A stretch of 64,000 nucleotides of DNA from an uncultured Pelagimonas sp. (GTDB lineage: Bacteria > Pseudomonadota > Alphaproteobacteria > Rhodobacterales > Rhodobacteraceae): positions 62,001-126,000 of the forward strand of contig NZ_CANMKO010000001.1 of NCBI RefSeq assembly GCF_947498515.1, written 5' to 3'. A program made the translations under genes and the position numbers. Below the pieces are notes generated by a model. The model saw only the letters and a program-made list of their open reading frames with translations, searched no databases and had not been told where the DNA came from. Below are positions 52,617 to 62,323 of this stretch, one piece after another; within the stretch, counting starts at the first letter, position 1; every line of letters begins with the position of its first letter.

Positions 52617-55361
52617 TTAGCTATTGGCGAGTTTGACACCCGCTGTGATAGCCGCGCGCAGGCGGGTTTCCAGCGTTCTTTGTTTGCTCTCTGAGTAGAA
52701 TTTCAAACCAAACATGTCTTTGACATAGAATGTATCTACGACTTGTTCACCATAGGTCGCGATCACCGCAGACGCGATGTAGACATTGGAATCTGCCAGT
52801 GTCCGAGCCAAGTCATACAGCAGCCCGGGGCGGTCGCGCGTATCGACCTCGATGATTGTGTAAATCTCGGAGCCATCATTATCAAAGGTGATCGACGTCG
52901 GCACCTTGAAGGCGCGTTCGCGTTTCTTGAGCTTGTCTTTGGATTTGATCGCCTCGCGTGCGACCACCTCCCCCATGAGCGTTTTGCGGATCATATCCTT
53001 GAGGCGCGGAATACGAGACGCCTCATAGGGGGCTTCGTCACTGTCCTGAATCCAAAATGCGGCGGTGGCATAGCCATCTTTGGTGGTAAACGTGCGCGCA
53101 TCGACAATATTGGCCCCAACAAGGGCCAAGGCCCCGGTCAGCCGCGAGAAAATCCCCGGATGATCGGCAATGGCAAAGCAGACACGGGTGGCGTCGCGGT
53201 CTTCGTCGGGATGAATATCGATCTTGATTTCATCATCGGAAATGTCACGAAGCAGTTCGGCAAAAACCAGATGGGCGGTGATGTGGAACCCTTGCCAATA
53301 GGGCGGATAGTGGCGGCCTGCTTCTTTACGCAGGGCAGCAGTCGGCCAATCCGGCAAACGTTCCCGCAGAAGTTTCTTGGCCTCGGCACCACGGTTTTCG
53401 CGATTAAGCGCTTCCATACCATCTTCGAGCGCCCGCCGGGTTTGACGGTAAAGCGCGCGGATCAGGGAGGCTTTCCAATTGTTCCACGTATCAGGCCCAA
53501 CGCCGCGAATATCGCAGACCGTCAAAACACATAGTAGATCGAGCCGCTCAACCGTTTTGACCACCTTGGCGAAATCGCGCACGGTCCGTGGATCGGCAAT
53601 GTCGCGTTTCTGAGCCATGTCCGACATGACCAGATGGTGGCGAACCAGCCATTCCACCGTCGCCGCCTCTTTGGGTTTTAAGCCAAGGCGCGGTGCGACT
53701 TTGCGGGCGATCTTGGCCCCTAAGATCGAGTGATCTTCGTCCCGACCTTTGCCAATATCGTGCAACAAAAGGGCGACATACATGACCTTGCGATTGATGC
53801 CGCCTTCGATGATCTCGGTGGACACCGGAAGCTCTTCGCCCACTTCGCCGCGTTCGATATTGGCAAGGTGTTGGATGACCTGAATGGTGTGCTCGTCGAC
53901 CGTGTAGTGGTGATACATGTTGAATTGCATCATCGCCACAATCGGGGCGAATTCGGGGATAAAGGCCGATAAAACCCCAAGCTCATTCATACGTCGCAGC
54001 GCGCGTTCGGGGTTGCCATGCTTTAGCAGCAGATCAAGAAACTGCTTTTGCGCCTCTTTGTCGTTGCGCATGTCATCATTGATCAAATCCAGATTGGCAG
54101 TGACAAGCCGCATCGCGTCGGGGTGGATCAAGAGCCCGGTGCGCAAGGCTTCTCCGAAGAGGCCCAGAATGTTGCGATTATCATTCAGAAATGCGCTGTC
54201 ATCTGCGATAGCCAGACGGCCATTGACGACTTTGAAACCCGATTTGACCCTTGGTTTACGCTTGAAAAGCCGCTCAAGCAGCGGCGGGGCCTTCTTGTGA
54301 TCGGCCTCAAGCGAGGTCAAGAAAATCCGCGTGAGATCACCAACGGCCGTGGCATGGCGGAAATAGTCCTGCATAAACCATTCCACACCGCGCCGTCCGG
54401 GTTTGTCGGTGTAGCCCATGCGGTCGGCCACTTCGACCTGCATGTCAAAGCTAAGCTGTTCAACAGGTCGCCCAGCCGCGAGATGCAGGTGACAGCGCGC
54501 CGCCCACAAAAACCGCGCGGCTTGAACGAATTTCTCGTTCTCATCTGGGTGAAACACCCCAAGCTGCACCAATTCCGAGATGTCATCGGTGTGGTGAACA
54601 TATTTGGCGATCCAATAGAGCGATTGCAGGTCGCGCAACCCGCCCTTGCCCTCTTTGATGTTGGGCTCAACCATGTAACGCTGGCCCTGCTTTTCGTGCC
54701 GGGCATCGCGTTCGGCCAGTTTCGCCTCGACAAACTCACGCTCGGTCCCGGTAAACAGGTCATTTAGCAAACGTTGGTTCAGCTCTTCTGCAAGCGGGGC
54801 GTCACCGGTCAAATGGCGGTGTTCCAACATGGCGGTGCGGATTGTCATATCTTCACCGCCAAGACGAAGACAGTCCTTGACCGTGCGAGAGCTATGGCCA
54901 ACCTTCATCTTCAGGTCCCACTGCATGTAAAGCATCGACTCAATGACGCTTTCGGCCCAAGCGGTGATCTTGTAGGGGGTCAGAAACAGCAGGTCGACGT
55001 CGGAAAACGGGGCCATTTCGCCGCGCCCGTAACCGCCAACGGCAATCACCGAAAGGCGTTCACCTTCGGTCGGATTGTTGAGTTTGTGCAAACGTTTGGT
55101 CGCGACCTCAAAGGTCAAGCGGACCATGCCATCGGTTAGCCATGTATAGGCGCGGGTGGTGCGGCGGGCCCCAAAGGGTTCTGCGGCAAGGGCTTCGGCG
55201 ATCACTTTGCGCCCAACGTCGCGCGCTTGCGCCAGCTTGGCCACAGTAAGCTTGCGAATCTCGGCTTCCTTGGCGTCTTTGGGAAAGCTTTCAAAAAGCT
55301 CGGCGCGAATGGTGGGAAGATCGAAAATCGCTGATGCCGGGGCAATTAGGTTGTCCGGCAT
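52617..55361 (-). CDS. glnD: Bifunctional uridylyltransferase/uridylyl-removing enzyme (PII regulator)
   Basis: The protein is 914 aa. The nucleotidyltransferase domain has VGGYGRGEMAPFSDVDLLFL near 110-130. An HD hydrolase domain follows with LLHDIGKGRDEDHS, and two C-terminal ACT domains (HPGIFSRLTGALALVGANI and DRPGLLYDLARTLADSNVYI) bind glutamine. It uridylylates PII when glutamine is low and removes UMP when it is high. I prefer the ATG at 55361; a TTG at 55427 would add 22 residues and overlap the upstream lipoprotein gene by 41 bases. Confidence 0.95.
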   Translation of the reverse strand: MPDNLIAPASAIFDLPTIRAELFESFPKDAKEAEIRKLTVAKLAQARDVGRKVIAEALAAEPFGARRTTRAYTWLTDGMVRLTFEVATKRLHKLNNPTEGERLSVIAVGGYGRGEMAPFSDVDLLFLTPYKITAWAESVIESMLYMQWDLKMKVGHSSRTVKDCLRLGGEDMTIRTAMLEHRHLTGDAPLAEELNQRLLNDLFTGTEREFVEAKLAERDARHEKQGQRYMVEPNIKEGKGGLRDLQSLYWIAKYVHHTDDISELVQLGVFHPDENEKFVQAARFLWAARCHLHLAAGRPVEQLSFDMQVEVADRMGYTDKPGRRGVEWFMQDYFRHATAVGDLTRIFLTSLEADHKKAPPLLERLFKRKPRVKSGFKVVNGRLAIADDSAFLNDNRNILGLFGEALRTGLLIHPDAMRLVTANLDLINDDMRNDKEAQKQFLDLLLKHGNPERALRRMNELGVLSAFIPEFAPIVAMMQFNMYHHYTVDEHTIQVIQHLANIERGEVGEELPVSTEIIEGGINRKVMYVALLLHDIGKGRDEDHSILGAKIARKVAPRLGLKPKEAATVEWLVRHHLVMSDMAQKRDIADPRTVRDFAKVVKTVERLDLLCVLTVCDIRGVGPDTWNNWKASLIRALYRQTRRALEDGMEALNRENRGAEAKKLLRERLPDWPTAALRKEAGRHYPPYWQGFHITAHLVFAELLRDISDDEIKIDIHPDEDRDATRVCFAIADHPGIFSRLTGALALVGANIVDARTFTTKDGYATAAFWIQDSDEAPYEASRIPRLKDMIRKTLMGEVVAREAIKSKDKLKKRERAFKVPTSITFDNDGSEIYTIIEVDTRDRPGLLYDLARTLADSNVYIASAVIATYGEQVVDTFYVKDMFGLKFYSESKQRTLETRLRAAITAGVKLANS

Positions 55362-55386
55362 CAGGTCTTTGTCTTGTGTGTCGGTC

Positions 55387-56583
55387 TTAGAAACCTGCGC
55401 CTGAGAAGGCTTTTGGGGCTGGGTCAAGGATCACCATCTGATTGTCTTTGATCGTTGCCACAGATAGCGCCCGTTCGTTGGTGCCATCCGCTTTCAAGCG
55501 GAATACACCCCCGGTGCCGTTAAAGCCAGTACCCCGGGTCAATGCTTTGGCGGTCAAAGCGTCGCCCCTACCTTGTTTGGCCAAGGCCCCAATCGCAGAG
55601 ATGCCGTCATAGGCGATCCCGGCAAGGGGATGGGGAGCAGAACCATAGGCAGCGGAATAACGGCTATTGAAGGCGTTTTGTTGGCCCTGGTCAGGAAGCG
55701 CGAACCAAACACCCGTTGCGCCGGGCAGGCTAAACAGATCGGGGCGCACGTCAAATCGTGTCAGGCCAACATATTGAACCTGATCCGGTGCAATGCCGTT
55801 GCTTGGCAATTGGTTAAGCAACATCGGCATCGCGGCGTTGGTTGCATCGGTGGTGATAAAGATGGAATCCGCTTCGCCGGTTTTGACTGCGGCGGCGGCG
55901 GCTTGGGCGGTGGCGGTCACGCCTTCGACAGATAGGGTATACCCTTCTGAGGACACAACTCGGATACCGTTTGCTGCTGCTGCAAGTTCAATGGCAGAGC
56001 GGCCAAATTGACCGGGGACATCATCGGAATAGACAATCACGACGCTCTTTTTGCCTTGGCTGCGGGCATGCGCCATCAGTCGGTTGGCCGTATTGTTGAA
56101 CGTCGGGCTCAAAATAAAGACATTGCCGCCCGCGATGGATGGGTTGTTGGAAAAGCCCAAAACGTTGATGCCTTCATCGGCAACGGCGCGACCGGCTTCG
56201 TTCACCGCGTCGGCGCGCAAGGGGCCGAGAATGATTTTCGCACCTTCATCAACGGCACGCTGCGCTTGGGCTGCTGCTGTTGAGGCCACCCCGGCTGTGT
56301 CATAGGTTTTCAATTCGATTTGAACGCCATTCAACTCGGCGATGGCCAATCTTGCTGCGTTCTCCATAGAAACAGCGATAGAAGCAGCTTGGGCATCGGA
56401 CTTGGGCACCAACAACGCCACCTGAATCGGCTTTTTCGGATCGATTTTCGGGCCAGAGTTTCCGCCCGCGCCTCCGCCCAAACCGCCAATCGCAGCCGGG
56501 TCACAAGCAGAAAGCATCACAGCGGCCGCGAGGCCAATTGCGGGGCGTAACGCCTTGCGCATGGGGGACAAAACAGCAAACAT
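55387..56583 (-). CDS. LpoA-like periplasmic-binding lipoprotein (penicillin-binding protein activator type)
   Basis: The protein is 398 aa. A lipoprotein signal ending MLSAC near residue 26 is followed by a Gly-rich linker and a type I periplasmic-binding fold: VALLVPKSDAQAASIAVSMEN, IILGPLRADAVNEAGRAV, NVLGFSNNP, VVIVYSDDVPGQFGRSA. It resembles the C-terminal domain of LpoA and leucine-binding proteins. A role as an outer-membrane partner of a peptidoglycan synthase is inferred. GGGAG precedes the ATG at 56583; the frame upstream to 56736 overlaps rsmI and is rejected. It is divergent from rsmI, as in many proteobacteria. Confidence 0.82.
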   Translation of the reverse strand: MFAVLSPMRKALRPAIGLAAAVMLSACDPAAIGGLGGGAGGNSGPKIDPKKPIQVALLVPKSDAQAASIAVSMENAARLAIAELNGVQIELKTYDTAGVASTAAAQAQRAVDEGAKIILGPLRADAVNEAGRAVADEGINVLGFSNNPSIAGGNVFILSPTFNNTANRLMAHARSQGKKSVVIVYSDDVPGQFGRSAIELAAAANGIRVVSSEGYTLSVEGVTATAQAAAAAVKTGEADSIFITTDATNAAMPMLLNQLPSNGIAPDQVQYVGLTRFDVRPDLFSLPGATGVWFALPDQGQQNAFNSRYSAAYGSAPHPLAGIAYDGISAIGALAKQGRGDALTAKALTRGTGFNGTGGVFRLKADGTNERALSVATIKDNQMVILDPAPKAFSGAGF

Positions 56584-56670
56584 GGACGGAGAACTCCCTC
56601 GTTTTTGTCGCGGGTTCGCCCCGCGCTTGGTTGACCGCGAATATAAACAAGCAGAGTGAGGGGTCCAGCA

Positions 56671-57603
56671 ATGAATCAGGACAAGGCGGGGAATGGCGCG
56701 ATGATTGACGGGGAAAATTACGTTGGCATGCGTCAAAACCTAACTGCGGGCCTGTATTTGGTGGCGACACCGATTGGGAATGCCCGCGACATCACGTTGC
56801 GGACATTGGATATTTTGCGTGATGCAGATGTTTTGGCCGCCGAAGACACCCGCAGCCTGCGCCGATTGATGGAAATCCACGGTATTGCCTTGGGCGACAG
56901 ACCGCTGATTCCCTATCATGACCATAACGGAGCCCGCGCCCGACCACGGATCATGGCGGAATTGCAGTCGGGTAAGTCCGTTGTTTATGCCTCCGAAGCG
57001 GGAACGCCGATGATTTCGGACCCCGGGTTTGATCTTGCCCGCGCCGTTCAGGATGAGGGATTGCCGGTCACATCCGCACCGGGGGCCTCTGCGGTGGTGA
57101 CGGCGCTCACTTTGGCGGGGTTGCCGACGGACCGTTTTTTGTTCGCAGGGTTTTTGCCCAATGCATCGGGGGCGCGCAAACGGGTGTTGAAAGAGCTCTC
57201 CGAGGTTCAGGCGACACTGGCTTTTTATGAATCACCCAAACGTTTGGCGGCGTCTTTGAGGGATGCCGTAACTGTTTTAGGGGGTGACCGCCCTGCTTCG
57301 GTTTGCCGGGAATTGACCAAAAAGTTTGAGGAAAGCCGGCGGGGGACGTTGGCGGACTTGGCTGACCATTACGCGAATAACAACGTTAAAGGCGAAATTG
57401 TTTTGCTTATCGGCAAAGGTGACAAGGCCGAGGTTAGCGAAGACTTAATAGATCAGGACCTACGCTTGGCCCTGCAAACCATGTCGGTGCGGGACGCCGC
57501 CGATTTAGTGTCGGGCAAGTTTGATATCAAGCGCCGCCCTGTTTACCAGCGCGCTATGCAAATGGCCCAAGATGACGCGCAAGAAGGCGAGGATGAAGAA
57601 TGA
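56671..57603 (+). CDS. rsmI: 16S rRNA (cytidine-2'-O)-methyltransferase RsmI
   Basis: This 310-aa tetrapyrrole-methylase-fold protein has the hallmarks GLYLVATPIGNARDITLR, VLAAEDTRSLRRLM, YHDHNGARARP and SEAGTPMISDPGFDLAR. It methylates the ribose of C1402 in the decoding centre. GAGGGG lies seven bases before the ATG at 56671. Its stop overlaps yraN by ATGA. The lpoA-rsmI-yraN order is a common conserved neighbourhood. Confidence 0.95.
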   Translation: MNQDKAGNGAMIDGENYVGMRQNLTAGLYLVATPIGNARDITLRTLDILRDADVLAAEDTRSLRRLMEIHGIALGDRPLIPYHDHNGARARPRIMAELQSGKSVVYASEAGTPMISDPGFDLARAVQDEGLPVTSAPGASAVVTALTLAGLPTDRFLFAGFLPNASGARKRVLKELSEVQATLAFYESPKRLAASLRDAVTVLGGDRPASVCRELTKKFEESRRGTLADLADHYANNNVKGEIVLLIGKGDKAEVSEDLIDQDLRLALQTMSVRDAADLVSGKFDIKRRPVYQRAMQMAQDDAQEGEDEE

Positions 57604-57974
57604 TCAAAACCGTACGTCAATCTCGGGGGAGCGTTGGATTTCACGCCGGGATGTCGGCGGAACTTCAAGTCGCCCAAGACTACGAACGGCGCGGTTTCGC
57701 GATTTTGGAAACGCGGTGGCGCGGGCAGGGCGGCGAAATTGATCTGATCGCCAAAGATGGCGACGGTTTGATATTTATTGAGGTCAAGAAGAGCCGCAAT
57801 ACCGCGCGCGCCGCCGAAAGGCTAAGCCCGCATCAAATGCTGCGGCTCCAATCCGCGGCTGAGGAATTCGCCGGGACCCAACCCTTGGGGTTGTTGACGT
57901 CGATGCGATTTGACGTGGCACTGGTCGACAATCAGGGCGTCATTCACGTGATCGAGAACGCGATTGGTCATTAA
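57600..57974 (+). CDS. YraN/UPF0102 endonuclease-fold protein
   Basis: This 124-aa protein begins MIKTVRQSRGSVGFHAG and has the PD-(D/E)XK-like core: GGEIDLIAKDGDGLIFIEVK (Asp, then ExK). The family is conserved but its substrate is not established. It overlaps rsmI by four bases and is followed 69 bases later by gshB on the same strand, so the four genes probably form one operon. Confidence 0.9.
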   Translation: MIKTVRQSRGSVGFHAGMSAELQVAQDYERRGFAILETRWRGQGGEIDLIAKDGDGLIFIEVKKSRNTARAAERLSPHQMLRLQSAAEEFAGTQPLGLLTSMRFDVALVDNQGVIHVIENAIGH

Positions 57975-58043
57975 GAACAGAACCGGCCATTGAACCCAAG
58001 GCAGGCATGCGCCATTTATGGCGAGAAGAATTGGGGAAAAACC

Positions 58044-58979
58044 ATGAAAATCGCCTTTCAGATGGATCCGATTTCGGGTGTCGACATCAACGCAGACAGC
58101 AGCTTTCGCCTTGCCGAAGAGGCACAGGCCCGTGGGCATGAGCTGTTTTACTATGGGCCGGATCAATTGGCTTATGAAGAGGGTAAAATCACCGCCCGTG
58201 GTCACCGGATGACGGTGCAGCGGGTCGCCGATGAACCCGCCGTTTTGCAACCCGAAGAGGTTGTGGACCTTGCTGATTTTGACGTGATTTGGCTGCGCCA
58301 AGACCCGCCATTTGACATGCACTACATCACAACGACCCATCTGCTTGATCGGCTGGCCGGACAGGTTTTGGTGGTCAATGATCCGTTCTGGGTGCGCAAT
58401 TTTCCCGAAAAGCTTCTGGTTTTGAACTTTCCAGACCTCACACCGCCGACCACCGTGGCGCGTGATTTGCGCACGATCCGCGCCTTTAAGGAACGTCATG
58501 GCGACGTCATTCTAAAGCCGCTTTACGGCAACGGCGGGGCCGGTGTGTTCAAGCTGGACGCCCAAGATCGCAACCTATCTTCGCTGCACGAACTCTTTAC
58601 CGGTTTCTCACGTGAGCCGTTGATTGTGCAGAAATATCTCCCCGATGTCACCGCGGGCGACAAACGGGTGATCTTGGTCGATGGAGAACCGATTGGGGCC
58701 ATCAACCGGGTGCCTGCGGCAGGTGAGGTGCGATCAAATATGCATGTTGGCGGGCGGCCCGAAAAGGTCGAGCTTACGGCGCGTGATTTGGAAATCTGCA
58801 AAGCCATTGGCCCGACATTGCGTGACAAAGGCCAGATTTTTGTCGGGATTGATGTGATCGGCGACTATCTGACCGAGATCAACGTGACCTCGCCGACCGG
58901 CATCCAAGAATTGGAACGCTTTGACGGGATCAATGTTGCCGAAAAAATCTGGCTGGCTATCGAAGCCAAATGCGCCTGA
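58044..58979 (+). CDS. gshB: Glutathione synthetase
   Basis: This 311-aa ATP-grasp enzyme starts MKIAFQMDPISGVDINADSS. It contains WLRQDPPFDMHYITTTHLLD, KPLYGNGGAGVFKL (ATP lid), YLPDVTAGDKRVILVDGEP and EINVTSPTGIQEL. It joins gamma-glutamylcysteine and glycine. The chosen ATG at 58044 has GGGGAAAAA before it; a frame from 57990 is rejected. The last codons overlap the esterase gene by 10 bases. Confidence 0.95.
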   Translation: MKIAFQMDPISGVDINADSSFRLAEEAQARGHELFYYGPDQLAYEEGKITARGHRMTVQRVADEPAVLQPEEVVDLADFDVIWLRQDPPFDMHYITTTHLLDRLAGQVLVVNDPFWVRNFPEKLLVLNFPDLTPPTTVARDLRTIRAFKERHGDVILKPLYGNGGAGVFKLDAQDRNLSSLHELFTGFSREPLIVQKYLPDVTAGDKRVILVDGEPIGAINRVPAAGEVRSNMHVGGRPEKVELTARDLEICKAIGPTLRDKGQIFVGIDVIGDYLTEINVTSPTGIQELERFDGINVAEKIWLAIEAKCA

Positions 58980-59875
58980 GTTGGCAACTTAGATGTCTGA
59001 ACAAATGGCTGCGGCATGTGATCAAGCCGCAGCTGACCAAAACGCGCGGGCCGGATGACGCCCGCAAGGCCTTGGACTTTTTGGCCGGGTTGGCGTTTCG
59101 CAAACCTCCCTTTTTGCGGCACTATATACGTCCCGGTGGCCTGCATTGGATCGCGTCTGGCCCGTGTCAAATAGGCAAAGCCATTCTTTTTTTCCACGGC
59201 GGCGGCTATGTCGCCGGGAGTCCGTGGGTATACGAAGGGCTGCTTGGCAGGCTGTCTCGTCTTTCGGGCATTGAGGTCTGTGCCCCGCATTATCGCTTGG
59301 CTCCAGAGTCCCCGGCCCCGGCGGCCTTTGACGATGCGTTGGCGGCGTGGGATCGGCTGATGGCGCAGGGGTTTGCGCCCAAAGACATCGTTTTGGGCGG
59401 TGATTCCGCCGGGGGTGGTATTGCCTTTGCGCTTTTGTCAGAGCTGTGCCGGCGCGGAACGGTTCCTGCGGGTGTGTTTTCAATGTCACCTTGCGTCGAT
59501 TTCGCCCAAACCGGGGCAAGCCTCGAGACGAACAAAGACAGCGACGTGATTTTACCGGTCGCGCGGTTCCAAGAGCTAAGCGACATCGTTTTGGGCGACC
59601 TCGACCCCAAGGACCCGCGCATATCACCGTTGTTCGCGGCGTTTCCCAACTGCCCGCCGGTGATGATCCACTATTCCGAAACCGAGATTTTGCGCGATGA
59701 TGCCACGCGATTGGCGGAGCGGTTGCGCAGTTTTGGCGGCGATGTTCGCTTGCAAAGCCTATCCGATGCGCCGCATGTCTGGCATCTGATGGATGGATGG
59801 CTGCCGGAGGCGCGCAAAAGTTTGCGCCAACTGGCAAGTTTTGCTCAGGATTCCTTGGTGGACACCAAACGATAA
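58970..59875 (+). CDS. HSL-family alpha/beta hydrolase (esterase)
   Basis: This 301-aa protein has the hormone-sensitive-lipase signatures: FFHGGGYVAGSPW (oxyanion hole) near 68-80, nucleophile elbow GGDSAGGG near 143-150, and a C-terminal His in DAPHVWHLMDGW. It should hydrolyse short-chain esters. The start overlaps gshB by 10 bases, and the 3' end overlaps the convergent yifB gene by 31 bases. Its tail is therefore encoded on DNA that also codes the yifB C-terminus. Confidence 0.88.
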   Translation: MRLSWQLRCLNKWLRHVIKPQLTKTRGPDDARKALDFLAGLAFRKPPFLRHYIRPGGLHWIASGPCQIGKAILFFHGGGYVAGSPWVYEGLLGRLSRLSGIEVCAPHYRLAPESPAPAAFDDALAAWDRLMAQGFAPKDIVLGGDSAGGGIAFALLSELCRRGTVPAGVFSMSPCVDFAQTGASLETNKDSDVILPVARFQELSDIVLGDLDPKDPRISPLFAAFPNCPPVMIHYSETEILRDDATRLAERLRSFGGDVRLQSLSDAPHVWHLMDGWLPEARKSLRQLASFAQDSLVDTKR

Positions 59876-61359
59876 GACAGCGCTTCGGCCACATGTGGAC
59901 GCTGTAGGTTTTCGCTTTGGTCCAAATCCGCAATGGTCCGGGCGACGCGCAAAACCCGGTGATAGCCACGCGCAGAAAGCCTGAACCGGTCCGCCGCGCG
60001 CAGCAAAAGATCCCGACTTTCGGGTTCAAGTGCGGCGATGTCTTCTAGGGCTTGCCCTTCGGCATCGGCATTGGTGTGCATATTGTCGTGGTTTTCAAAC
60101 CTTGACCGCTGAAGGTCACGCGCGGCAGCAACCCGCTTGGCAACGGTCTCAGAACTCTCCCCAGTCGCAGGCAGATCGAGATCGGCGACGGAAACGGGCG
60201 GCACATCAAGACGCAGGTCAAACCGATCTATTAAGGGGCCGGAAATCCGCCCCAAATAGTCTTCTCCACAAATGGGTGCTCGGGAACAGGCCTGATTAGG
60301 GTCAGATAGATACCCACATTTGCATGGGTTTGCCGCCGCCAATAGCAGGAATCGGCAGGGGTAATTGATATGGGCATTGGCGCGGGCCACCATAACCTCG
60401 CCTGTTTCAACGGGCTGTCGGAGTGTTTCCAGAACCTGCCGCTGGAACTCTGGCAACTCATCTAGAAACAACACGCCGTTATGGGCCATGCTGACCTCGC
60501 CGGGTTTGGCACCGCGCCCGCCGCCGATGATCGCCGCCATAGATGCAGTGTGATGGGGTTGGCGATACGGGCGAGAGCGAGGAATTCCGCCTTCTTCCAA
60601 GATACCAGCCACCGAATGGATCATCGAGGTCTCTAGCGCCTCATGGGCGGACAGGGGCGGCAAGATACCGGGCATCCGTGCCGCCAACATGGATTTTCCG
60701 GACCCGGGAGTGCCGACCATAAATAGGTGATGCCGACCAGCCGCCGCAATTTCCAGCGCGCGTTTGGCCCGTTCCTGACCTTTGACATCACGCAGGTCTT
60801 TTGAGGATGTTTGTGCCGCGACTTCACCCGCGATGGCGGGTTCTAGAACGGCTTGCCCTGAATAGTGGCGCACCACATCCAAAAGCGTTTTGGCGGCGAT
60901 GACATTGCAGGCATCGACCCAAGCGGCCTCTGGGCCGGAGGCATAGGGGCAAAGCAAGGCCCTATCATCATTGGCAGCAGACATGGCCGCGGGCAAAGCC
61001 CCTAAAACCGGAACCAATGCCCCATCTAGTGACAGCTCTCCCAAGGCAACGGTTTGCGCCACGGCGTCCTTGGGGATGATGTCCAAAGCCGCGAGCAACC
61101 CCAATGCAATGGGGAGATCGAAATGCGACCCTTCTTTGGGGAGATCCGCCGGTGAAAGGTTAATTGTGATCCGTTTGGATGGCAGCGCAATGGCAAGGGA
61201 GGCAAGCGCGGTGCGCACACGATCACGGGCCTCGGAGACGGCTTTGTTTGGTAGACCCACAATAGAAAACGCCGGCAGACCCGGGGTTATGGCGCATTGC
61301 ACTTCGACGGGGCGCGCTTCGACCCCTTCGAATGCAACTGTATAGGCATGTGCAACCAT
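59845..61359 (-). CDS. YifB/ComM-family Mg-chelatase-like AAA ATPase
   Basis: This 504-aa protein has a ChlI-like N-terminal domain (GLPAFSIVGLPNKAVSEARDRV, KRITINLSPADLPKEGSHFDL), then AAA+ motifs GTPGSGKSMLA (Walker A) and VLFLDELPEF (Walker B), a Cys-rich insert (NPCKCGYL to CSRAPICG), and a C-terminal domain with RAYHRVL-like (SARGYHRVLRVART). ComM homologues act as helicases for branch migration in natural transformation. AGGAG lies about seven bases before the ATG at 61359; upstream starts to 61410 are rejected. Confidence 0.92.
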   Translation of the reverse strand: MVAHAYTVAFEGVEARPVEVQCAITPGLPAFSIVGLPNKAVSEARDRVRTALASLAIALPSKRITINLSPADLPKEGSHFDLPIALGLLAALDIIPKDAVAQTVALGELSLDGALVPVLGALPAAMSAANDDRALLCPYASGPEAAWVDACNVIAAKTLLDVVRHYSGQAVLEPAIAGEVAAQTSSKDLRDVKGQERAKRALEIAAAGRHHLFMVGTPGSGKSMLAARMPGILPPLSAHEALETSMIHSVAGILEEGGIPRSRPYRQPHHTASMAAIIGGGRGAKPGEVSMAHNGVLFLDELPEFQRQVLETLRQPVETGEVMVARANAHINYPCRFLLLAAANPCKCGYLSDPNQACSRAPICGEDYLGRISGPLIDRFDLRLDVPPVSVADLDLPATGESSETVAKRVAAARDLQRSRFENHDNMHTNADAEGQALEDIAALEPESRDLLLRAADRFRLSARGYHRVLRVARTIADLDQSENLQRPHVAEALSYRLVSTKES

Positions 61360-61459
61360 GATCCCCGCTCCTTTGCCGGTGCCAGACATTGGCGGCCAAG
61401 CTTGAGACAATCATGGTTGCAAAAGTGTTAACGCCCCATTGAAATGGTTAAGATAGGTG

Positions 61460-62323
61460 TCAGGCCAGCAACGCCATAAACGCAGGCCATGCCTCTGGGT
61501 CGGCAACGGTTTTGGCGCGGCAATTAGCATTGCAGACGCCGAATGTCCGGCCTTTGACCTCAAACAAATGCGTGACAGGCTTGCCAGAATAGGGGCAATT
61601 CGCGTTTTCCGCCGTGCCGCTCTCAACGATATGGGCACTCAAAGGCTTGGGTCCGGGCCAATCTACGGTGTCAAAGTCTTTGGCATACCATGGCAGGGCA
61701 ACGGCGCGGGCCTCACCCAAAGCGCGCCATCGGCGAAAGGCCAGGTCGGCCAAATGGCGCGCAACATAGGCTTGGGCCGCCTCGCCAACCGAAAGACCAT
61801 AGCCCGCAATACGGGCCGCAACCGGGGCAAAGAACGCATCCACGGCCGAGTATTCTCCGCAGAGCCACGGGCCATTTGAACGCTCCAGAGCATGGCCCCA
61901 AACGTAGTCAATACGTGCCAAATCGGCCTTGGTTCCGTCAGATGGATCAAAGCCATTGTAGGCCACGGATAGGTTCATCGGGCATTCATTGCGTAGGCTA
62001 TTGTACCCGGAATGCATTTCCGCCGCCAAGTTGCGGGCCAAAGCACGCATTGACGGATCGGATGGCCAAATACCGGCGTCGGGATGACGCGTTGCGAGTT
62101 CCTCGGCAATGGCGAGACTGTCCCAAACCACATCCCCGGTATCGGTGATCAAGGTCGGAACCGTGCGCGCCGGGGCGTGTGCCTTAAGCTGATTTGCAAC
62201 GCTGTCTTGGTCAAATTCCACCAACTCGGGGCGGAACGGGATGCCAAACCGATGCAACAGTAGCCAGCCGCGCAAGGACCAGCTTGAATACGTATAGTCA
62301 CCGATGATCAATCTATGGGTCAT
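61460..62323 (-). CDS. Glutathione S-transferase-like protein with C-terminal Cys-rich (YHS/TRASH-like) domain
   Basis: This 287-aa protein has an N-terminal thioredoxin-like GST domain (RLIIGDYTYSSWSLRGWLLL; VPTLITDTGDVVWDSLAIAE near 55-73) and the helical GST domain to about 215. An added tail carries CPYSGKPV (C243), then C264 and C268 in FGVCNANCRAKT. The spacing resembles metal-binding YHS or TRASH motifs. The GST part may conjugate or reduce a small substrate; the tail may bind metal. AGGAGA lies six bases before the ATG. It is divergent from rpoH2. Confidence 0.82.
   Translation of the reverse strand: MTHRLIIGDYTYSSWSLRGWLLLHRFGIPFRPELVEFDQDSVANQLKAHAPARTVPTLITDTGDVVWDSLAIAEELATRHPDAGIWPSDPSMRALARNLAAEMHSGYNSLRNECPMNLSVAYNGFDPSDGTKADLARIDYVWGHALERSNGPWLCGEYSAVDAFFAPVAARIAGYGLSVGEAAQAYVARHLADLAFRRWRALGEARAVALPWYAKDFDTVDWPGPKPLSAHIVESGTAENANCPYSGKPVTHLFEVKGRTFGVCNANCRAKTVADPEAWPAFMALLA

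Noticed and set aside
55362-55427. TTG-initiated N-terminal extension of GlnD overlapping the lipoprotein gene
   Set aside because: Family similarity begins near the ATG at 55361 and the extension is low-complexity, though the TTG cannot be fully excluded.
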